Shown: in pieces, positions 51,251 through 61,975 of the stretch
How the letters are laid out: every line of letters starts with the position of its first letter
Position numbering within the stretch: the stretch's first letter is position 1
Assembly (NCBI GenBank): GCA_020342235.1
Contig: CP073212.1
Span: 1,302,001 to 1,366,000 of the forward strand
Direction of reading: 5' to 3'
DNA: 64,000 nt
From: Saccharomycopsis phalli
Taxonomy: Eukaryota; Ascomycota; Saccharomycetes; Ascoideales; Saccharomycopsidaceae
Notes under the pieces: model-generated
What the model was told of the DNA's origin: nothing
Database searches by the model: none
The model's input: the letters and a program-made list of their open reading frames with translations, nothing else
Program-made: the position numbers and the translations under genes

Positions 51251-52915
51251 ATGGCATCTTACCCAATGAATAATCTAGACGGGAGCCTGAATAATCTAAA
51301 TGGGAGCCTGAATAATCTAAATGGGAGCCTGAATAATCTAAATGGGAGCCTGAATAATCTAGACGGGAGCCGAGTGTTTACAGCAGATGAGGCACAGAGT
51401 TTGCTTGATGAGGTCAACGCCAACGCCACAAACAACGAGCTTATACAAATGGCCTCGCCAACTACAAGCAACCAGTACTACAACATGCTCTACAATAATT
51501 TGAGCAACGAATATCCAGAGGAAATTGCGCCGGAGCGCGAGCTCAAGTCGGAGGATTTCCTCAAGAAGCCGGCGGAAGCGCCGGAGCCAGATGCCGCCGA
51601 CGGGAAGCAGAGTCTGCAGACACGCACGCCGTTTGTGCAGAAGCTCTGGCTGATGTTGGAGAACGAAAAGTATGCCAAGGACATTTGCTGGTCGTCCGAC
51701 GGCAAGTCGTTCAAGGTGCTCAACTGTGATTCGTTCATGAAGAACATTCTCCCCTACTTCTTCAAGCTCTCAAACTTCTCCAGCTTCGTGCGCCAGTTGA
51801 ACATGTACGGCTTCCACAAAGTCCAGGACGTACAGGGCAACTCTGTCGCCTCAGAAGAAGTGTACCATTTTGAGCATCCATGCTTCCAGCGGGACAAAAA
51901 GTACCTACTTGACAAGATCACCCGGAACAAGTCACGGAAGGGACAAAAAGAAAAGCCCGCCGACGAGCTTGATGTGAACTTAATTGTGAAGGAGTTGAAC
52001 CGCATCAAGGCGAACCAGAACATGATCGCCGACGATCTAAGGCGCGTCAGAAAGGACAACAACCTACTCTGGCAAGAGATATTTGTGTCCCGTGAGAAGT
52101 ACAACAAGCAGAATGAGACCTTGTCGACAATTCTAAGGTTCATTGCTCTGGTTTTCCAAGGTAATCGCGAACTTGGTTTTGACAATACTCTTGTGAATGC
52201 GTTATTTGAGGCTACAAAGAAACACGCGGCTCCAGATCCTCCAGCAACTCAGAATAGACCCCGGCTCATGCTTATGCCGAATTCGCCGTCGATTGAGTCG
52301 TTACCTGACACAAATGTAGACAAGAGTATTGGCAGGTCTCTGATGAACAATTCGCCGTTGAATATTGATCGCAGTCCGGATCTCACACAGGTTCCAGACT
52401 CGGATGTGCACAATGGGAATTTGCACAATGGGAATTTGCTCGATACCAATTCTCTCGATGCCAATTTGCTCGATACCAATTCTCTCAATTCGCTCAATGC
52501 CAATTCCCATTCCAATTCGCGCAATGCCAATTCCCATTCCAATTATCACACCAATTCTCTTAATTCACTCAATCCCCATTCCAATCCCCTCAACTCACTC
52601 AATTCCAAATCTTCTCATTCGTCATTGACTCAGACCCCTCTGGATTTGGTCCCCACAGCCAATAAAAGTTTGTCGTTTGAAAGCGACCTCGAAACACTAC
52701 AGGGACTCATTAACGAAAACCAGGAACTGGTGGATAACATTGCCGAAATCATCAGCAAATACATGCCTGCCCACCATGAGCAAGAGCAATCGCTGGATTT
52801 TGACGTCGACCAGTTTTTAAAAGGCAGCATGCCTGAGACACCTAGCAAACTGAGTAAAAAACGCATTGTAGAAGTCGAAGAGAAGGAGTCACCTAATAAA
52901 AAAGTAAAGGTATAG
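51251..52915 (+). CDS. HSF1: Heat shock transcription factor
   Basis: 554 aa. N-terminus: five tandem NNL(N/D)GSL heptads (about 8-42). DNA-binding domain about 124-222: TPFVQKLW-x-MLENEKYAKDI, CWSSDGKSFKVL, YFFKLSNFSSFVRQLNMYGF then HKVQDV, the winged-helix HSF core with its FxSFVRQLNMYGFHK recognition helix. A heptad-repeat trimerisation coiled coil follows (about 238-300, LIVKELNRIKANQNMIADDL...). The C-terminal region has Asn/Ser/Leu-rich repeats (about 385-455) and acidic activation-like segments with FDVDQFLKGS. It binds nGAAn arrays as a trimer and drives chaperone genes; essential in yeasts. Spacing and sequence after the domain match Hsf1 better than Sfl1, Mga1 or Skn7. In KLW-x-M the family has S; the codon is CTG (51650-51652). 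Confidence 0.92.
   Translation: MASYPMNNLDGSLNNLNGSLNNLNGSLNNLNGSLNNLDGSRVFTADEAQSLLDEVNANATNNELIQMASPTTSNQYYNMLYNNLSNEYPEEIAPERELKSEDFLKKPAEAPEPDAADGKQSLQTRTPFVQKLWLMLENEKYAKDICWSSDGKSFKVLNCDSFMKNILPYFFKLSNFSSFVRQLNMYGFHKVQDVQGNSVASEEVYHFEHPCFQRDKKYLLDKITRNKSRKGQKEKPADELDVNLIVKELNRIKANQNMIADDLRRVRKDNNLLWQEIFVSREKYNKQNETLSTILRFIALVFQGNRELGFDNTLVNALFEATKKHAAPDPPATQNRPRLMLMPNSPSIESLPDTNVDKSIGRSLMNNSPLNIDRSPDLTQVPDSDVHNGNLHNGNLLDTNSLDANLLDTNSLNSLNANSHSNSRNANSHSNYHTNSLNSLNPHSNPLNSLNSKSSHSSLTQTPLDLVPTANKSLSFESDLETLQGLINENQELVDNIAEIISKYMPAHHEQEQSLDFDVDQFLKGSMPETPSKLSKKRIVEVEEKESPNKKVKV
51268..51372 (+). repeat. 21-bp coding repeat in HSF1 N-terminus
   Basis: Five copies of aataatctaaatgggagcctg (7 codons, NNLNGSL), the three middle ones identical. 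Recent slippage-type expansion inside an essential regulator. Confidence 0.92.
52405..52625 (+). repeat. Degenerate Asn/Ser/Leu-rich coding repeats in HSF1
   Basis: Short units such as ctcgataccaattctctc, caatgccaattcccattc and cacaatgggaatttg are repeated and give HNGNL, DTNSL and NANSHSN motifs in the activation region. Confidence 0.8.
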
Positions 52916-53861
52916 ATGGTATATAGTGTATTACGACAGGGTATGTCACCATGATATTATATGAATTACATGAATATATGAACTTTGAACAAATACCAAT
53001 AGGCACCAGATAAATCGCTAATGTGTAAGTCGGTAAATGTGAATCAGCCGGTGGCATGAATCGGTAAAGTGCGGATTGAACTTCCCGATTGACTTGAATG
53101 TGCTTGTGGAAATATGTATTGCGCTTGTCTGTGAGAGTGTCTCTAATCAATTCAGACTGAGTCGAATCTCACCATGATCTAAAGGCTGAGCATAATATTC
53201 TCTCCTGCGTTTCTGCAGTCTGAGAAAGTTCTGCCAGTGGAAACAAAAGTTCTAGATCAACTGTGAATACAGATCTGGTAACTTATTTTCTGAGACTTTA
53301 CATTTCATGTTACACTGGAATGGTTCCTGAATCAATTGTCTAGTTGCAAGGATTGGCTACGTCTATTTTACAGAGTGTAGATGTTGCCAAGTGTCACTTG
53401 AGAAATTGTAGAAACGATGCTTCCAACACAAACTGGTATTCAAACAAGTGTTTCCTACTTGGACCGTGTAGCTACAGTCCAAGTCAAGAAGCAACTGTTT
53501 CTCGTGAGGTACGCAAGGCAACTGCAGTTGAGGTATGCTGCAAGCACATTAATATGACAGAGGATAGCTTGAGACATGAGTTATTAGATCGACACATTAG
53601 GCTCGAGTATGTTTGGAGTGACAGGTGCAAAGTTTTTCGCAGCACTAAAATGGATGTCTGAAACTGTCTCATTTGTAGCCTGACGACACTTCACATAAGC
53701 TTGAAACACGGCAGATCAGAGCATATACGGGACTAAGGCATATGGGGCATGATTTGCAGTATCGTACGATAATAACATACGAAAGTGGTATACAACACCG
53801 GTAGACGAAAGCTATTGGGCAAATTGGCATTTACGAAGCTATTGGACCACTAGTTGACTAA

Positions 53862-53985
53862 AGCTAGGCAAAGTATTTGCTAAAGCTAGACAAGGTATTT
53901 GCTAAAGCTAGACAAGGTATTTGCTAAAGCTCGACAAGGTATTTGCTAAAGCTAGACAAGGTATTTGCTAAGCTAGACAGGTTAT
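53862..53985. repeat. 22-bp minisatellite (gctaaagctagacaaggtattt)
   Basis: About five near-identical direct copies, with flanking degenerate versions ending cgaagctattgg. Confidence 0.88.
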
Positions 53986-54479
53986 TTACGAAGAATCGAC
54001 AGTATTTGCAAAAACCACTAGAAAAAAGTTCTTTTACGAAGCTACCACACTGGTTACGAAAGTTACTAGACACAATGTTTGCAAAATCTGCAGGTGGAAA
54101 ATTCACATGTGTACGAAAACTGGTAATGAATATTTGAAAACATGAGTTGAGGTATAGGAAAGCGTGAAAGTAAAGCTGTGACAACACACCAAAGTAACGG
54201 CAAAGTAAAACCGTGATTGCGATGCATACAAGTACTGGTTTGGAAGTATCAGAATCTGAAAATACGACGTGAAATTTGTAGGACAGGCAATGCAGTCGGA
54301 CTTTTTATGAGGTAGAAAGTATAAATAATGTATTTTGGACAGCAATGATTCATTTTGTCTGATGAAAACTCTATATGCCTTATTATGGACTGTTGACCGC
54401 ACAGGACGATGATCCACGATATGCAGCACCGCTCCATGTCAGGGCTATGCAAGTACTTTGGGATTTACGATTGGATAAA

Positions 54480-54615
54480 ATAAGATGGAATAGAGATTGA
54501 AAAGAGGAGAACTGAATTGAGAATGTATAGAGATGTGAAAATAGGAGAATTAATTGAGAATGTATAGAAATGTGAAAAGAGGAGAATTTAATTGAGAATG
54601 TATAGAGATGGTGAA
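54480..54615. repeat. 36-bp tandem repeat (gagaatgtatagaaatgtga...)
   Basis: Three to four copies of a unit containing gagaatgtatagagatgtga and agaggagaatt. It is followed at 54690-54725 by four copies of gtaaataaaatt. Confidence 0.78.
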
Positions 54616-55324
54616 ATATGATGAAACGATGAGAATTCAAAAGCAGATGATAAAACGGAGATAACAATGAAATGAACAGAATTTAAGTAAAATTGTAAAT
54701 AAAATTGTAAATAAAATTGTAAATGAAATGGTAAAATGGAAAGCTGCTTTGATATCAAATAATTTTCAATACATGAAAATAAACATTGTGAAAAATAAGT
54801 ATACAGTACTAATTTTGCTAAAATAAGCACTTGGCAAGATCAGCCAACTCAGCAACTGAAGCTTATCATCACTCAAAACCGAGACTTTATTCAACGCTGA
54901 AGGTAACCTGTCATGTACTAGATGCGAATACTGTATTCCATTAACGTTTCCCAGCTTTTGCCTTGTTCTCCAACGTATTGAGCCAAGTTCAATGATGAAA
55001 TTCACACATGCTTTAAAAGACGGGATTGAAACTATTGGATTCTACTCGTCAGTGCTAAACTGGAATTCTCCTCATTACAATAAGTCAAAGGTGATTCAGG
55101 TGACTTGCAAATTGGGCAAATGCCAATTGTCTCTTTATATCCAGCTATAAAAGTCAACTCTATTTGGAAGCATATAGTCTCTAGACGCAGGGTTTTCTTC
55201 CATATGAATTGACTTTGTTATAGATGGAAAAGTATAAATCTCTCCAGGAGACTAGTATAGCCATGAATAAACGGTTGATTTAATTTACACGACATGTAAA
55301 TGAATGTGTGACTTGGTGAAGCTG

Positions 55325-55425
55325 AAATCCAACAATAAAGTTGATATCCAACAACAAAGTTGATATCCAGCAACAAAGTTGATATCCAACTACAAAGCTG
55401 ATGACCAACTACAAAGCTGATTGAT
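55325..55425. repeat. 20-bp minisatellite (gttgatatccaacaacaaa)
   Basis: Five imperfect copies; the last two vary to gctgatgaccaactacaaa. Confidence 0.85.
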
Positions 55426-55477
55426 GAGACATGAAAGACAGAAAAGGACAGTAGGGCCACTAACGATGAAAACATTG

Positions 55478-55600
55478 GTACTATAAAGTGAAATGATACT
55501 ATAAAGTGAAATGATACTATAAAGTGAAATGATACTATAAAGTGAAATGGTACTATAAAGCAATAACACTATAAAGCAACAACACTATAAGCCATTACAG
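55478..55600. repeat. 18-bp minisatellite in RLI1 promoter (ctataaagtgaaatgata)
   Basis: Five near-perfect copies, then shortened forms (actataaagcaata), ending about 130 bp before the RLI1 ATG. Each unit contains a TATAAA core (ctataaagtg), so the array offers repeated TATA-like elements. Confidence 0.85.
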
Positions 55601-55729
55601 ATTGTAACCAGACCATGCTACTGAATGCCATCTCCAACAGCCAATCACCGCACGGCATTACTAAGCATCATCGCACATAACCAGCGAGTATATGAAATTT
55701 TTTTTCAGTTGACCACGATACCGCTCAAC

Positions 55730-57559
55730 ATGTCTGAGAAGATGAAGAATACACGTATTGCCATTGTCTCTGACGACAAGTGCAAGCCGAAACGGTGTCG
55801 TCAGGAGTGCAAGAAGGGCTGTCCTGTTGTCAAGACCGGGAAGTTGTGTATTGAAGTGACGCCGGCGCTGAAGATTTCGTTTATTTCTGAGATTTTGTGT
55901 ATTGGGTGTGGTATTTGTGTGAAAAAGTGTCCGTTTGACGCGATTGCCATCATCAACTTGCCAACCAACTTAGACGCCGAGGTGACCCATCGGTATAGCG
56001 CCAACTCGTTCAAGTTGCACCGTCTTCCAACCCCAAGACCAGGCCAAGTGTTGGGGCTTGTGGGCACCAACGGTATTGGGAAGTCGACGGCGCTTAAGAT
56101 TCTTGCTGGCAAGCAGAAGCCGAACTTGGGTAAGTACGATGACCCGCCGGACTGGGAGGACATTTTGCGGTACTTCCGGGGCTCGGAGTTGCAAAACTAC
56201 TTCACCAAGGTGCTAGAGGACGACATCAAGACGACGATCAAGCCGCAATATGTCGACAACGTGCCACGGGCCATCAAGGGTCCGCTCACCAAGGTGGGAG
56301 AGCTTCTCAATGCGCGGTTGGAGAAGTCCAAGGACGATGCCAAGTACATTTTGTCGACGTTGGACTTGCGGCACATTATGAAGCGCGAGGTGGCGGCGCT
56401 TTCTGGTGGAGAGTTGCAGCGGTTCACCATCGCCATGACCTGTGTGCAGGACGCGACTGTGTACATGTTTGACGAGCCGTCGTCGTATCTCGACGTGAAG
56501 CAGCGGTTGCGGGCCGCCGAGATCATCCGGCTGCTTCTCGAGGCGACAAAGTACTGTATTGTCGTCGAGCACGACTTGTCGGTGTTGGACTATCTCTCTG
56601 ACTTTGTCTGCATCTTGTACGGAGTGCCTTCGGTGTACGGAGTGGTCACGTTGCCATCTTCGGTGCGCGAGGGCATCAACATCTTCTTGGACGGTCATTT
56701 GCCGGCGGAAAACATCCGGTTCCGCACGGAGTCGTTGCAGTTCCGCTTGGTGGACGCGTCGGACAACTTTGTCGTCGACGCGTCGCGGCGATTCACCTAT
56801 CCGGACATGAAGAAGACCCAGGGCGATTTCCTGCTCCATGTCAAGGCAGGCGAGTTCACGGACTCCGAGATCATTGTCATGATGGGCGAGAACGGAACTG
56901 GAAAGACCACGTTCTGCAAGTTGTTGGCTGGAGCAATTCCACCGGACGCAGGCACCGAGATTCCAAAGCTCAACATCTCGATGAAGCCGCAGAAGATTGC
57001 GCCGAAATTCGGCGGAACCGTGCGGCAGTTGTTTTTCAAGAAGATCCGGGCGTCGTTCTTGCACTCGCAGTTCCAGACCGACGTGGTGAAGCCGTTGAAA
57101 ATCGACGACATCATCGACCAGGAAGTGCAGCATTTGTCTGGAGGTGAGTTGCAGCGCGTGGCCATTGTGTTGGCGTTGGGTAAGATCGCAGACATTTATC
57201 TTATCGACGAGCCGAGCGCGTACCTTGACTCGGAGCAGCGTGTGATTTGCGCCAAGGTGATCCGGCGGTTTATCATCCACGCGAAAAAGACCGCGTTTGT
57301 GGTGGAGCACGACTTTATCATGGCGACGTATCTTGCAGACAAGGTCATTGTGTTTGAGGGGAAGCCGTCGGAGAAGGCGTATGCGAACGAGCCAGAGAGT
57401 TTGTTGACGGGGTGCAACAAGTTTTTGAAGAACTTGAACGTGACGTTCCGAAGAGACCCTACGAATTTCCGGCCGCGGATCAACAAGTTGGACTCGCAGA
57501 TGGACAAGGAGCAAAAGGCCAGCGGGAATTTCTTTTTCTTGGAGAACACTGGGGTTTAG
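55730..57559 (+). CDS. RLI1: ABCE1 ribosome-recycling factor Rli1
   Basis: 609 aa from the ATG at 55730; the 35-codon upstream extension is not conserved. An N-terminal 2x[4Fe-4S] domain has eight cysteines: C18, C23, C27, C31 and C57, C60, C63, C67 ([13 protein letters not shown]). Two ABC cassettes follow: Walker [10 protein letters not shown] (112-120) and GENGTGKTT, signature LSGGELQRF and LSGGELQRV, Walker B with [10 protein letters not shown] and [10 protein letters not shown], and the ABCE hinge motifs. It splits 80S ribosomes after termination with eRF1/Dom34 and aids initiation and ribosome export; essential. CTG occurs at codon 47 (55868) and codon 268 (56531), where yeast and human Rli1 both have Ser (TPxSKI; IIRSLL), the clearest evidence for CUG=Ser in this window. 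Confidence 0.98.
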   Translation: MSEKMKNTRIAIVSDDKCKPKRCRQECKKGCPVVKTGKLCIEVTPALKISFISEILCIGCGICVKKCPFDAIAIINLPTNLDAEVTHRYSANSFKLHRLPTPRPGQVLGLVGTNGIGKSTALKILAGKQKPNLGKYDDPPDWEDILRYFRGSELQNYFTKVLEDDIKTTIKPQYVDNVPRAIKGPLTKVGELLNARLEKSKDDAKYILSTLDLRHIMKREVAALSGGELQRFTIAMTCVQDATVYMFDEPSSYLDVKQRLRAAEIIRLLLEATKYCIVVEHDLSVLDYLSDFVCILYGVPSVYGVVTLPSSVREGINIFLDGHLPAENIRFRTESLQFRLVDASDNFVVDASRRFTYPDMKKTQGDFLLHVKAGEFTDSEIIVMMGENGTGKTTFCKLLAGAIPPDAGTEIPKLNISMKPQKIAPKFGGTVRQLFFKKIRASFLHSQFQTDVVKPLKIDDIIDQEVQHLSGGELQRVAIVLALGKIADIYLIDEPSAYLDSEQRVICAKVIRRFIIHAKKTAFVVEHDFIMATYLADKVIVFEGKPSEKAYANEPESLLTGCNKFLKNLNVTFRRDPTNFRPRINKLDSQMDKEQKASGNFFFLENTGV

Positions 57560-57769
57560 ACGTTGTTTGGGGTTGTTTCCGACGTGCTATGCCAAGTTAC
57601 GATGATTATTAAGGATGTGACTGTGCACTGTGTCAAGACAGCAGTTTATGGTATTATATTGGTATTGTAATGAAGAAAGTTATTATATAAGTGATGCCAT
57701 TGTGTTGGTACTGTACTCGACTTAATATATGCCAAGTCAGGATACTAATGTATGTCAATGATATCGGTG

Positions 57770-58095
57770 ATGATCACAATGAATAATCATAATGTATGGT
57801 CATAATGTATATCAATGGTGTATGGTCATAATGAATAATCATAATGTATGGTCATAATGTATATCAATGATGATATCTGTGATGGTCATAATGACTATCA
57901 ATGATGTATATCAATAATGATATCGATGATGGTCATAATGAATAATCATGTATATCGATGATGGTCATAATGAATAATCATGTATATCGATGATGGTCAT
58001 AATGAATAATCATGTATATCGATGATGGTCATAATGAATAATCATGTATATCAATAATGGATGGTCATATTGTATGGTCATAATGAATAATCACC
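57770..58095. repeat. 32-bp minisatellite (catgtatatcgatgatggtcataatgaataat type)
   Basis: About ten units built from gatggtcataatgaataat and catgtatatcgat, perfect in the centre (57940-58040) and degenerate at both sides. Confidence 0.88.
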
Positions 58096-58460
58096 AAGTG
58101 TAATCACCAAGTGTAATCCATAATGTAGTATGATTCACACATCATCTACAATCACTATAAAATCGATTCAAGATCATGTCATGAGTACGTGAGATTTGAT
58201 TTCTATCCAGATCAATGCAGGATGCAGTCAGTCCCGACAATATACACTAGAAATAAAACACTAGACTACCTGAATAAATACCAGAATAAATCCCAAACAA
58301 ATCCAATTACATAACCAATTGCCAATTCAACAACATTCCTCTGTATTTACAACTCAACATTTCCACCTCACCAATCATTACGCCATCACCAACTGACATC
58401 ACGTGACAAAGGGGCCTTTCAGTACAACCCGTGGGACACGCAATTACACATTTTGTCACA

Positions 58461-58515
58461 ACATTTTGAGGCGGCATTTTGGGGCGACATTTTGGGGCGA
58501 CATTCTGCGGCGACA
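58461..58515. promoter_or_regulatory. Four GC-rich 13-bp repeats upstream of the aldo-keto reductase gene
   Basis: Tandem ggcggcattttgg, ggcgacattttgg, ggcgacattctgc, ggcgacactg, about 160 bp before the TATA box. Each holds a GGCGACATT core, and their GC-rich nature stands out in AT-rich surroundings. This is probably a cluster of transcription-factor sites rather than a neutral minisatellite; the factor is unknown. Confidence 0.5.
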
Positions 58516-58669
58516 CTGCATTGTCCAATTGCACAAACATACAACCCACCCGTCTCCTCGCTTCATCTGCCGTCGGGTGCGGTCGGTAAATTATCCGGCG
58601 GCATCGGCTATTTCGCCCCAGGTTTCCCGATGCGTTACCCCACAAAACTATACACACACCAGCAAAACT

Positions 58670-58677
58670 ATATAAAG
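58670..58677 (+). promoter_or_regulatory. TATA box of the aldo-keto reductase gene
   Basis: TATAAAGG (within actatataaaggcg), about 36 bp before the ATG at 58707. The short distance implies a short 5' leader. Confidence 0.6.
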
Positions 58678-58706
58678 GCGCCTGTACCCCGAATTTCAGC
58701 AGCAAC

Positions 58707-59714
58707 ATGTCCTTGACCAAAAACCACAGTGTAATCAAATTGAACGACGGCCACTCCATCCCATCCATTGGTTTGGGTACTTTCCGGTCCGCAGCCGGTG
58801 AAGTTTACCAGGCCGTCTTGGACGGTTTGAAGGTCGGTGTTAGACACATTGACACTGCGTACGCCTACGGTAACGAGGAGGAGATTGGAAAGGCCTTGAC
58901 CGAGGCATTCTCCCAGGGAATCGTCAAGAGAGAGGAGATTTTTGTCACCACCAAGATCTGGGGTATTGACTACGCCGACCCAGAGGCTGCTCTCAAGCTC
59001 TCGTTGAAGAAACTCAACTTGACCTACGTCGACTTGTACCTCATCCACTGGCCTGTGGCTTTGACCAAGAAGTACGACGCCGAGGGAAACCCAGTCAACG
59101 TCTCGTACCTTCCAAACGGAAAGCGTGACTTGGACCTCACCAACAACTTCGTCAAGACCTGGACTTACTTCCAAGACCTTGTCACCAAGGGATTGACCAA
59201 GTCCATCGGTGTCTCCAACTTCTCCATTGCCAAGCTCACCGAGTTGCTCAATGCTCCTTCCACCAAAACCGTCCCTGCGGTTAACCAGATCGAGGCCCAC
59301 CCATACCTTGTTCAACCTCAGTTGCTCGAGTTCTGCAAGTCCAAGAACATCGTCGTCGAGGCTCACACCCCATTGGGAGGTGCCGACGCCCAGTTGTTGT
59401 TGCAGAACCCAACCATCATCAAGTTGGCCGAGAAGTACTCCGCTCAACCAGCACAAATCTTGATCTCCTGGGGCTTGTGGCGTGGAACCGTCGTCTTGGC
59501 CAAGTCCGTTAAGGCTTCCAGAATCAACGACAACTTGCACACCGTCCAATTGGCCGATGCCGATGGTGAGACCATTAACAAGCTCGCTGAGAACAACCAA
59601 AAGAGATTGGTTAACCCAGACTGGGCTCCATTTGTCTGCTTTGACGACGACGAGAAGTACGGTATCCAAGGTGCTACTGGATGGAAGAACCCAAACCCAA
59701 CCACTCTTAAATAG
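58707..59714 (+). CDS. NADPH-dependent aldo-keto reductase (Gcy1/Ypr1/Gre3/xylose reductase family)
   Basis: 335 aa. Full AKR TIM barrel: IPSIGLGTFRS, the tetrad D49, Y54 (HIDTAYAYGNE), K83 (TTKIW) and H114 (LIHWPVAL), then SIGVSNFSIAKL and AVNQIEAHPYLVQPQLLEFC. The cofactor-binding C-terminal part LAKSVKASRINDNL replaces the usual IPKS-x4-R-x2-N. It reduces aldehydes or aldoses with NAD(P)H in the cytosol. C-terminal residues (about 300-335) differ from xylose reductases, so glycerol dehydrogenase or general carbonyl reductase activity is equally possible. Codon use is strongly biased (TTG and CTC for Leu, no CTG seen), with a strong TATA box: a well-expressed, regulated gene. Confidence 0.92.
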   Translation: MSLTKNHSVIKLNDGHSIPSIGLGTFRSAAGEVYQAVLDGLKVGVRHIDTAYAYGNEEEIGKALTEAFSQGIVKREEIFVTTKIWGIDYADPEAALKLSLKKLNLTYVDLYLIHWPVALTKKYDAEGNPVNVSYLPNGKRDLDLTNNFVKTWTYFQDLVTKGLTKSIGVSNFSIAKLTELLNAPSTKTVPAVNQIEAHPYLVQPQLLEFCKSKNIVVEAHTPLGGADAQLLLQNPTIIKLAEKYSAQPAQILISWGLWRGTVVLAKSVKASRINDNLHTVQLADADGETINKLAENNQKRLVNPDWAPFVCFDDDEKYGIQGATGWKNPNPTTLK

Positions 59715-59904
59715 AGATGTATGAAATGAATCACTTGTCATGGTACTTAAATTGTAGTGATGGAGTAGCGTGTTTGTGCAGATGGTGTGTCGCCCATTAT
59801 AGTTTGAAATTGATTATTGGAAGATTGGATAGAAGATCTTGTTGATAATGAATCTTATCGTGGTTTTGTCCGAGGCTGTATCACCATACCATGAGCAGTG
59901 CGTT

Positions 59905-60062
59905 GTATAGCTGATTATTCTTGCGTTGTATAGCTGATTATTCTTGCATTGTATAGCTGATTATTCTTGCATTGTATAGCTGATTATTCTTGCATTTTAT
60001 TGCTGATTATTTCTACACATTGTACAGTTGATTATTCTTGCATTGTATAGCCGATTATTTCT
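59905..60062. repeat. 22-bp minisatellite (ttgcattgtatagctgattattc)
   Basis: Seven copies of about 22 bp, nearly perfect in the centre, varying to ttgtacagttgattattc. Confidence 0.88.
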
Positions 60063-61794
60063 ACAGTCGACCTGAATAAACCATTTAACATTCCACATTC
60101 CGATTAATGTCCATGGTCAACATGAGAGTAGTCTTGAATAACTACAATAGTCATGTGACTGAGGCACGATTCAGCCACAGTAAACGCCTACATAATCTGT
60201 TGCACGTGACCTTGCAGATCTCCATAAGCCACCGGCTTCATATTGATCATACCAATCATATTTATTTTTGTATTTAGCTATATATCGCTCCCGGGTACAC
60301 CACTATTTGACGAATATATTTTTATTCAGGAAAATCACAAGGCACCATTGCTGCTAAAGAAAACTTTGTCAGCCCTCATTTGGCTGCTTGGAATTAAGAA
60401 CCTCGATTTGAACACTTGTATTAGATATTTTGTGCTGAAGTAGTTGTATAAGAAGCTTGGTCGCCCTTGTTACCAAGTTTAATCTCTGAATGCCACATGT
60501 GTTGAAGGAATCGCGTTCCAAGACTTTCTGGTAAAACTCTACAACTTATGGACTGATTCCTGGTTGACTCATACATTGATTCTGGTACCCATGCTTCGAT
60601 TTAAAGAGTCTGGTGTTTCGTAAAACAGCCAAGAACCTCTCCAGAAAAGTATGCTGCAACTAGTAAAAACAAATGGAAATAAGCTGAAAACTAGCAAAAT
60701 GTTTGACCAGCCCATCCGACCATTCAATCCAAAGGAACAAAGTCAATGACGTAAAAGTAAATAAACTGAATTCAAATAATCTTGTCAAGCCATCTAATAA
60801 TGGTAAACTTTAGCCAATTGAGCCTTTACAGTATACGCTATTTATCGTGGCAAAACCAACACTAACGGATATCAATCACTTGGAAATTCTTTTCAAATTT
60901 GTAAACTTCAAAAGTCATTACACTACCCCAACCGTGCCAATGTTCTTTGAAATGGTATAGTACAAAAAATTCAAAAGTTGCTCGACTCTAATAATCAACC
61001 ACATTTATTGTAATACACTGTAAAATTCAAATGCTTGCCAGATTTTCTACCAGAAAATGTACAAGACATATCGGAATAACAAATATCGTCGCCCATAGAA
61101 CGTGCCTGAACCATTTTCCATTCCAAGCTCTAGTCACTGAGGTTTCAATCGACTCCAGTTTTGATAAAAAGAACTGCAAAACTGGTAGAGGACGTACCAC
61201 GACTTTACAGGGCTGAAATTGCAAGCCTGGAAATTACAAGGCTGAAATTTGTAAGTTGCTTGAAAATGCCATTGGATGTATTTATGCCCTGTCTAGATGC
61301 AGTCTAAAAAGTCAATTCAATCTGAATACATCCATAATCCTACGCCTATATCAATTAAACTCACACGGATAAATGAAATACAATCACACTTAAAAAGTGC
61401 TTCTATTTGGGATTATTTTAACGTCAGTAGACCATATCGTATGTATGCTGCTCTTTACTTTCTCCCCGACTCCATACAATGCATGCTTCATGTTTGCCCC
61501 GGTGGCTATTGTAAACTTTAAAGTATATTCTTTATTTGGTAATTTCAGATACCTACTCTATAGGTGTATCTTGTCGTTTTCGTTGTAACAATGGCAAGTC
61601 TCAGATGAACAATCATACCTTAGGCATATTCGCAAGCCATGTTCTGTCACTTTTGGGATAATGCACTTCTGCCTTGGGCTTGGAATTGTTGAACATGTGG
61701 GCGAAATGTTGGGCTATAATGGATATTAAAGTGAATAATAGTAAGACGGATAATTGTAAGGCGGATAATATTTAGGCGGATGGCATTTCAGGCG

Positions 61795-61975
61795 GATAAG
61801 CTCAGCAGTATAAAGTTCAGCAGTAAGTTCCACGGGGTTAAGCTCAAGAAATTATTAAGTTCAGCAAAATATTAAGTTCAACCAAGTATAAAGTTCAGCG
61901 AAATATTAAGCTCGGGAAATTATTAAGTTCAGCAAGATATTAAGTTCAGTCCGACATAAAGTTCAGAGTTACTTT
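61795..61975. repeat. 15-19 bp tandem repeat (aagttcagcaaaatatt)
   Basis: About nine imperfect units sharing aagttcagc / aagctcag with variable tails. Confidence 0.75.

Larger units (their letters stand above)
52916..55729. other. Gene-poor, repeat-dense region between HSF1 and RLI1
   Basis: About 2.8 kb. A frame without ATG at 53344-53661 has a mixed, coding-like composition (SYSPSQEATVSREVRKATAV...) but no known domain. Five separate tandem arrays occur (listed individually). No RNA gene seen. Confidence 0.5.
57560..58706. other. RLI1 3' flank, minisatellite and aldo-keto reductase promoter
   Basis: The left part is a long array (57770-58095). The right part is the promoter of the aldo-keto reductase gene, with four GC-rich 13-bp repeats and a TATA box. 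No gene in between: the minus-strand frame at 58307 has no content of note. Confidence 0.5.

Noticed and set aside
56213-57514. 433-codon antisense frame in RLI1
   Set aside because: Shadow of a highly conserved gene; composition of His/Arg/Leu is typical for such shadows.
58668-59741. 357-codon antisense frame over the aldo-keto reductase
   Set aside because: Shadow caused by biased codons of a highly expressed gene; no conserved content.
61027-61224. Short locus open on both strands
   Set aside because: Neither product is recognisable; lengths (61 and 65 codons) are within chance expectation.
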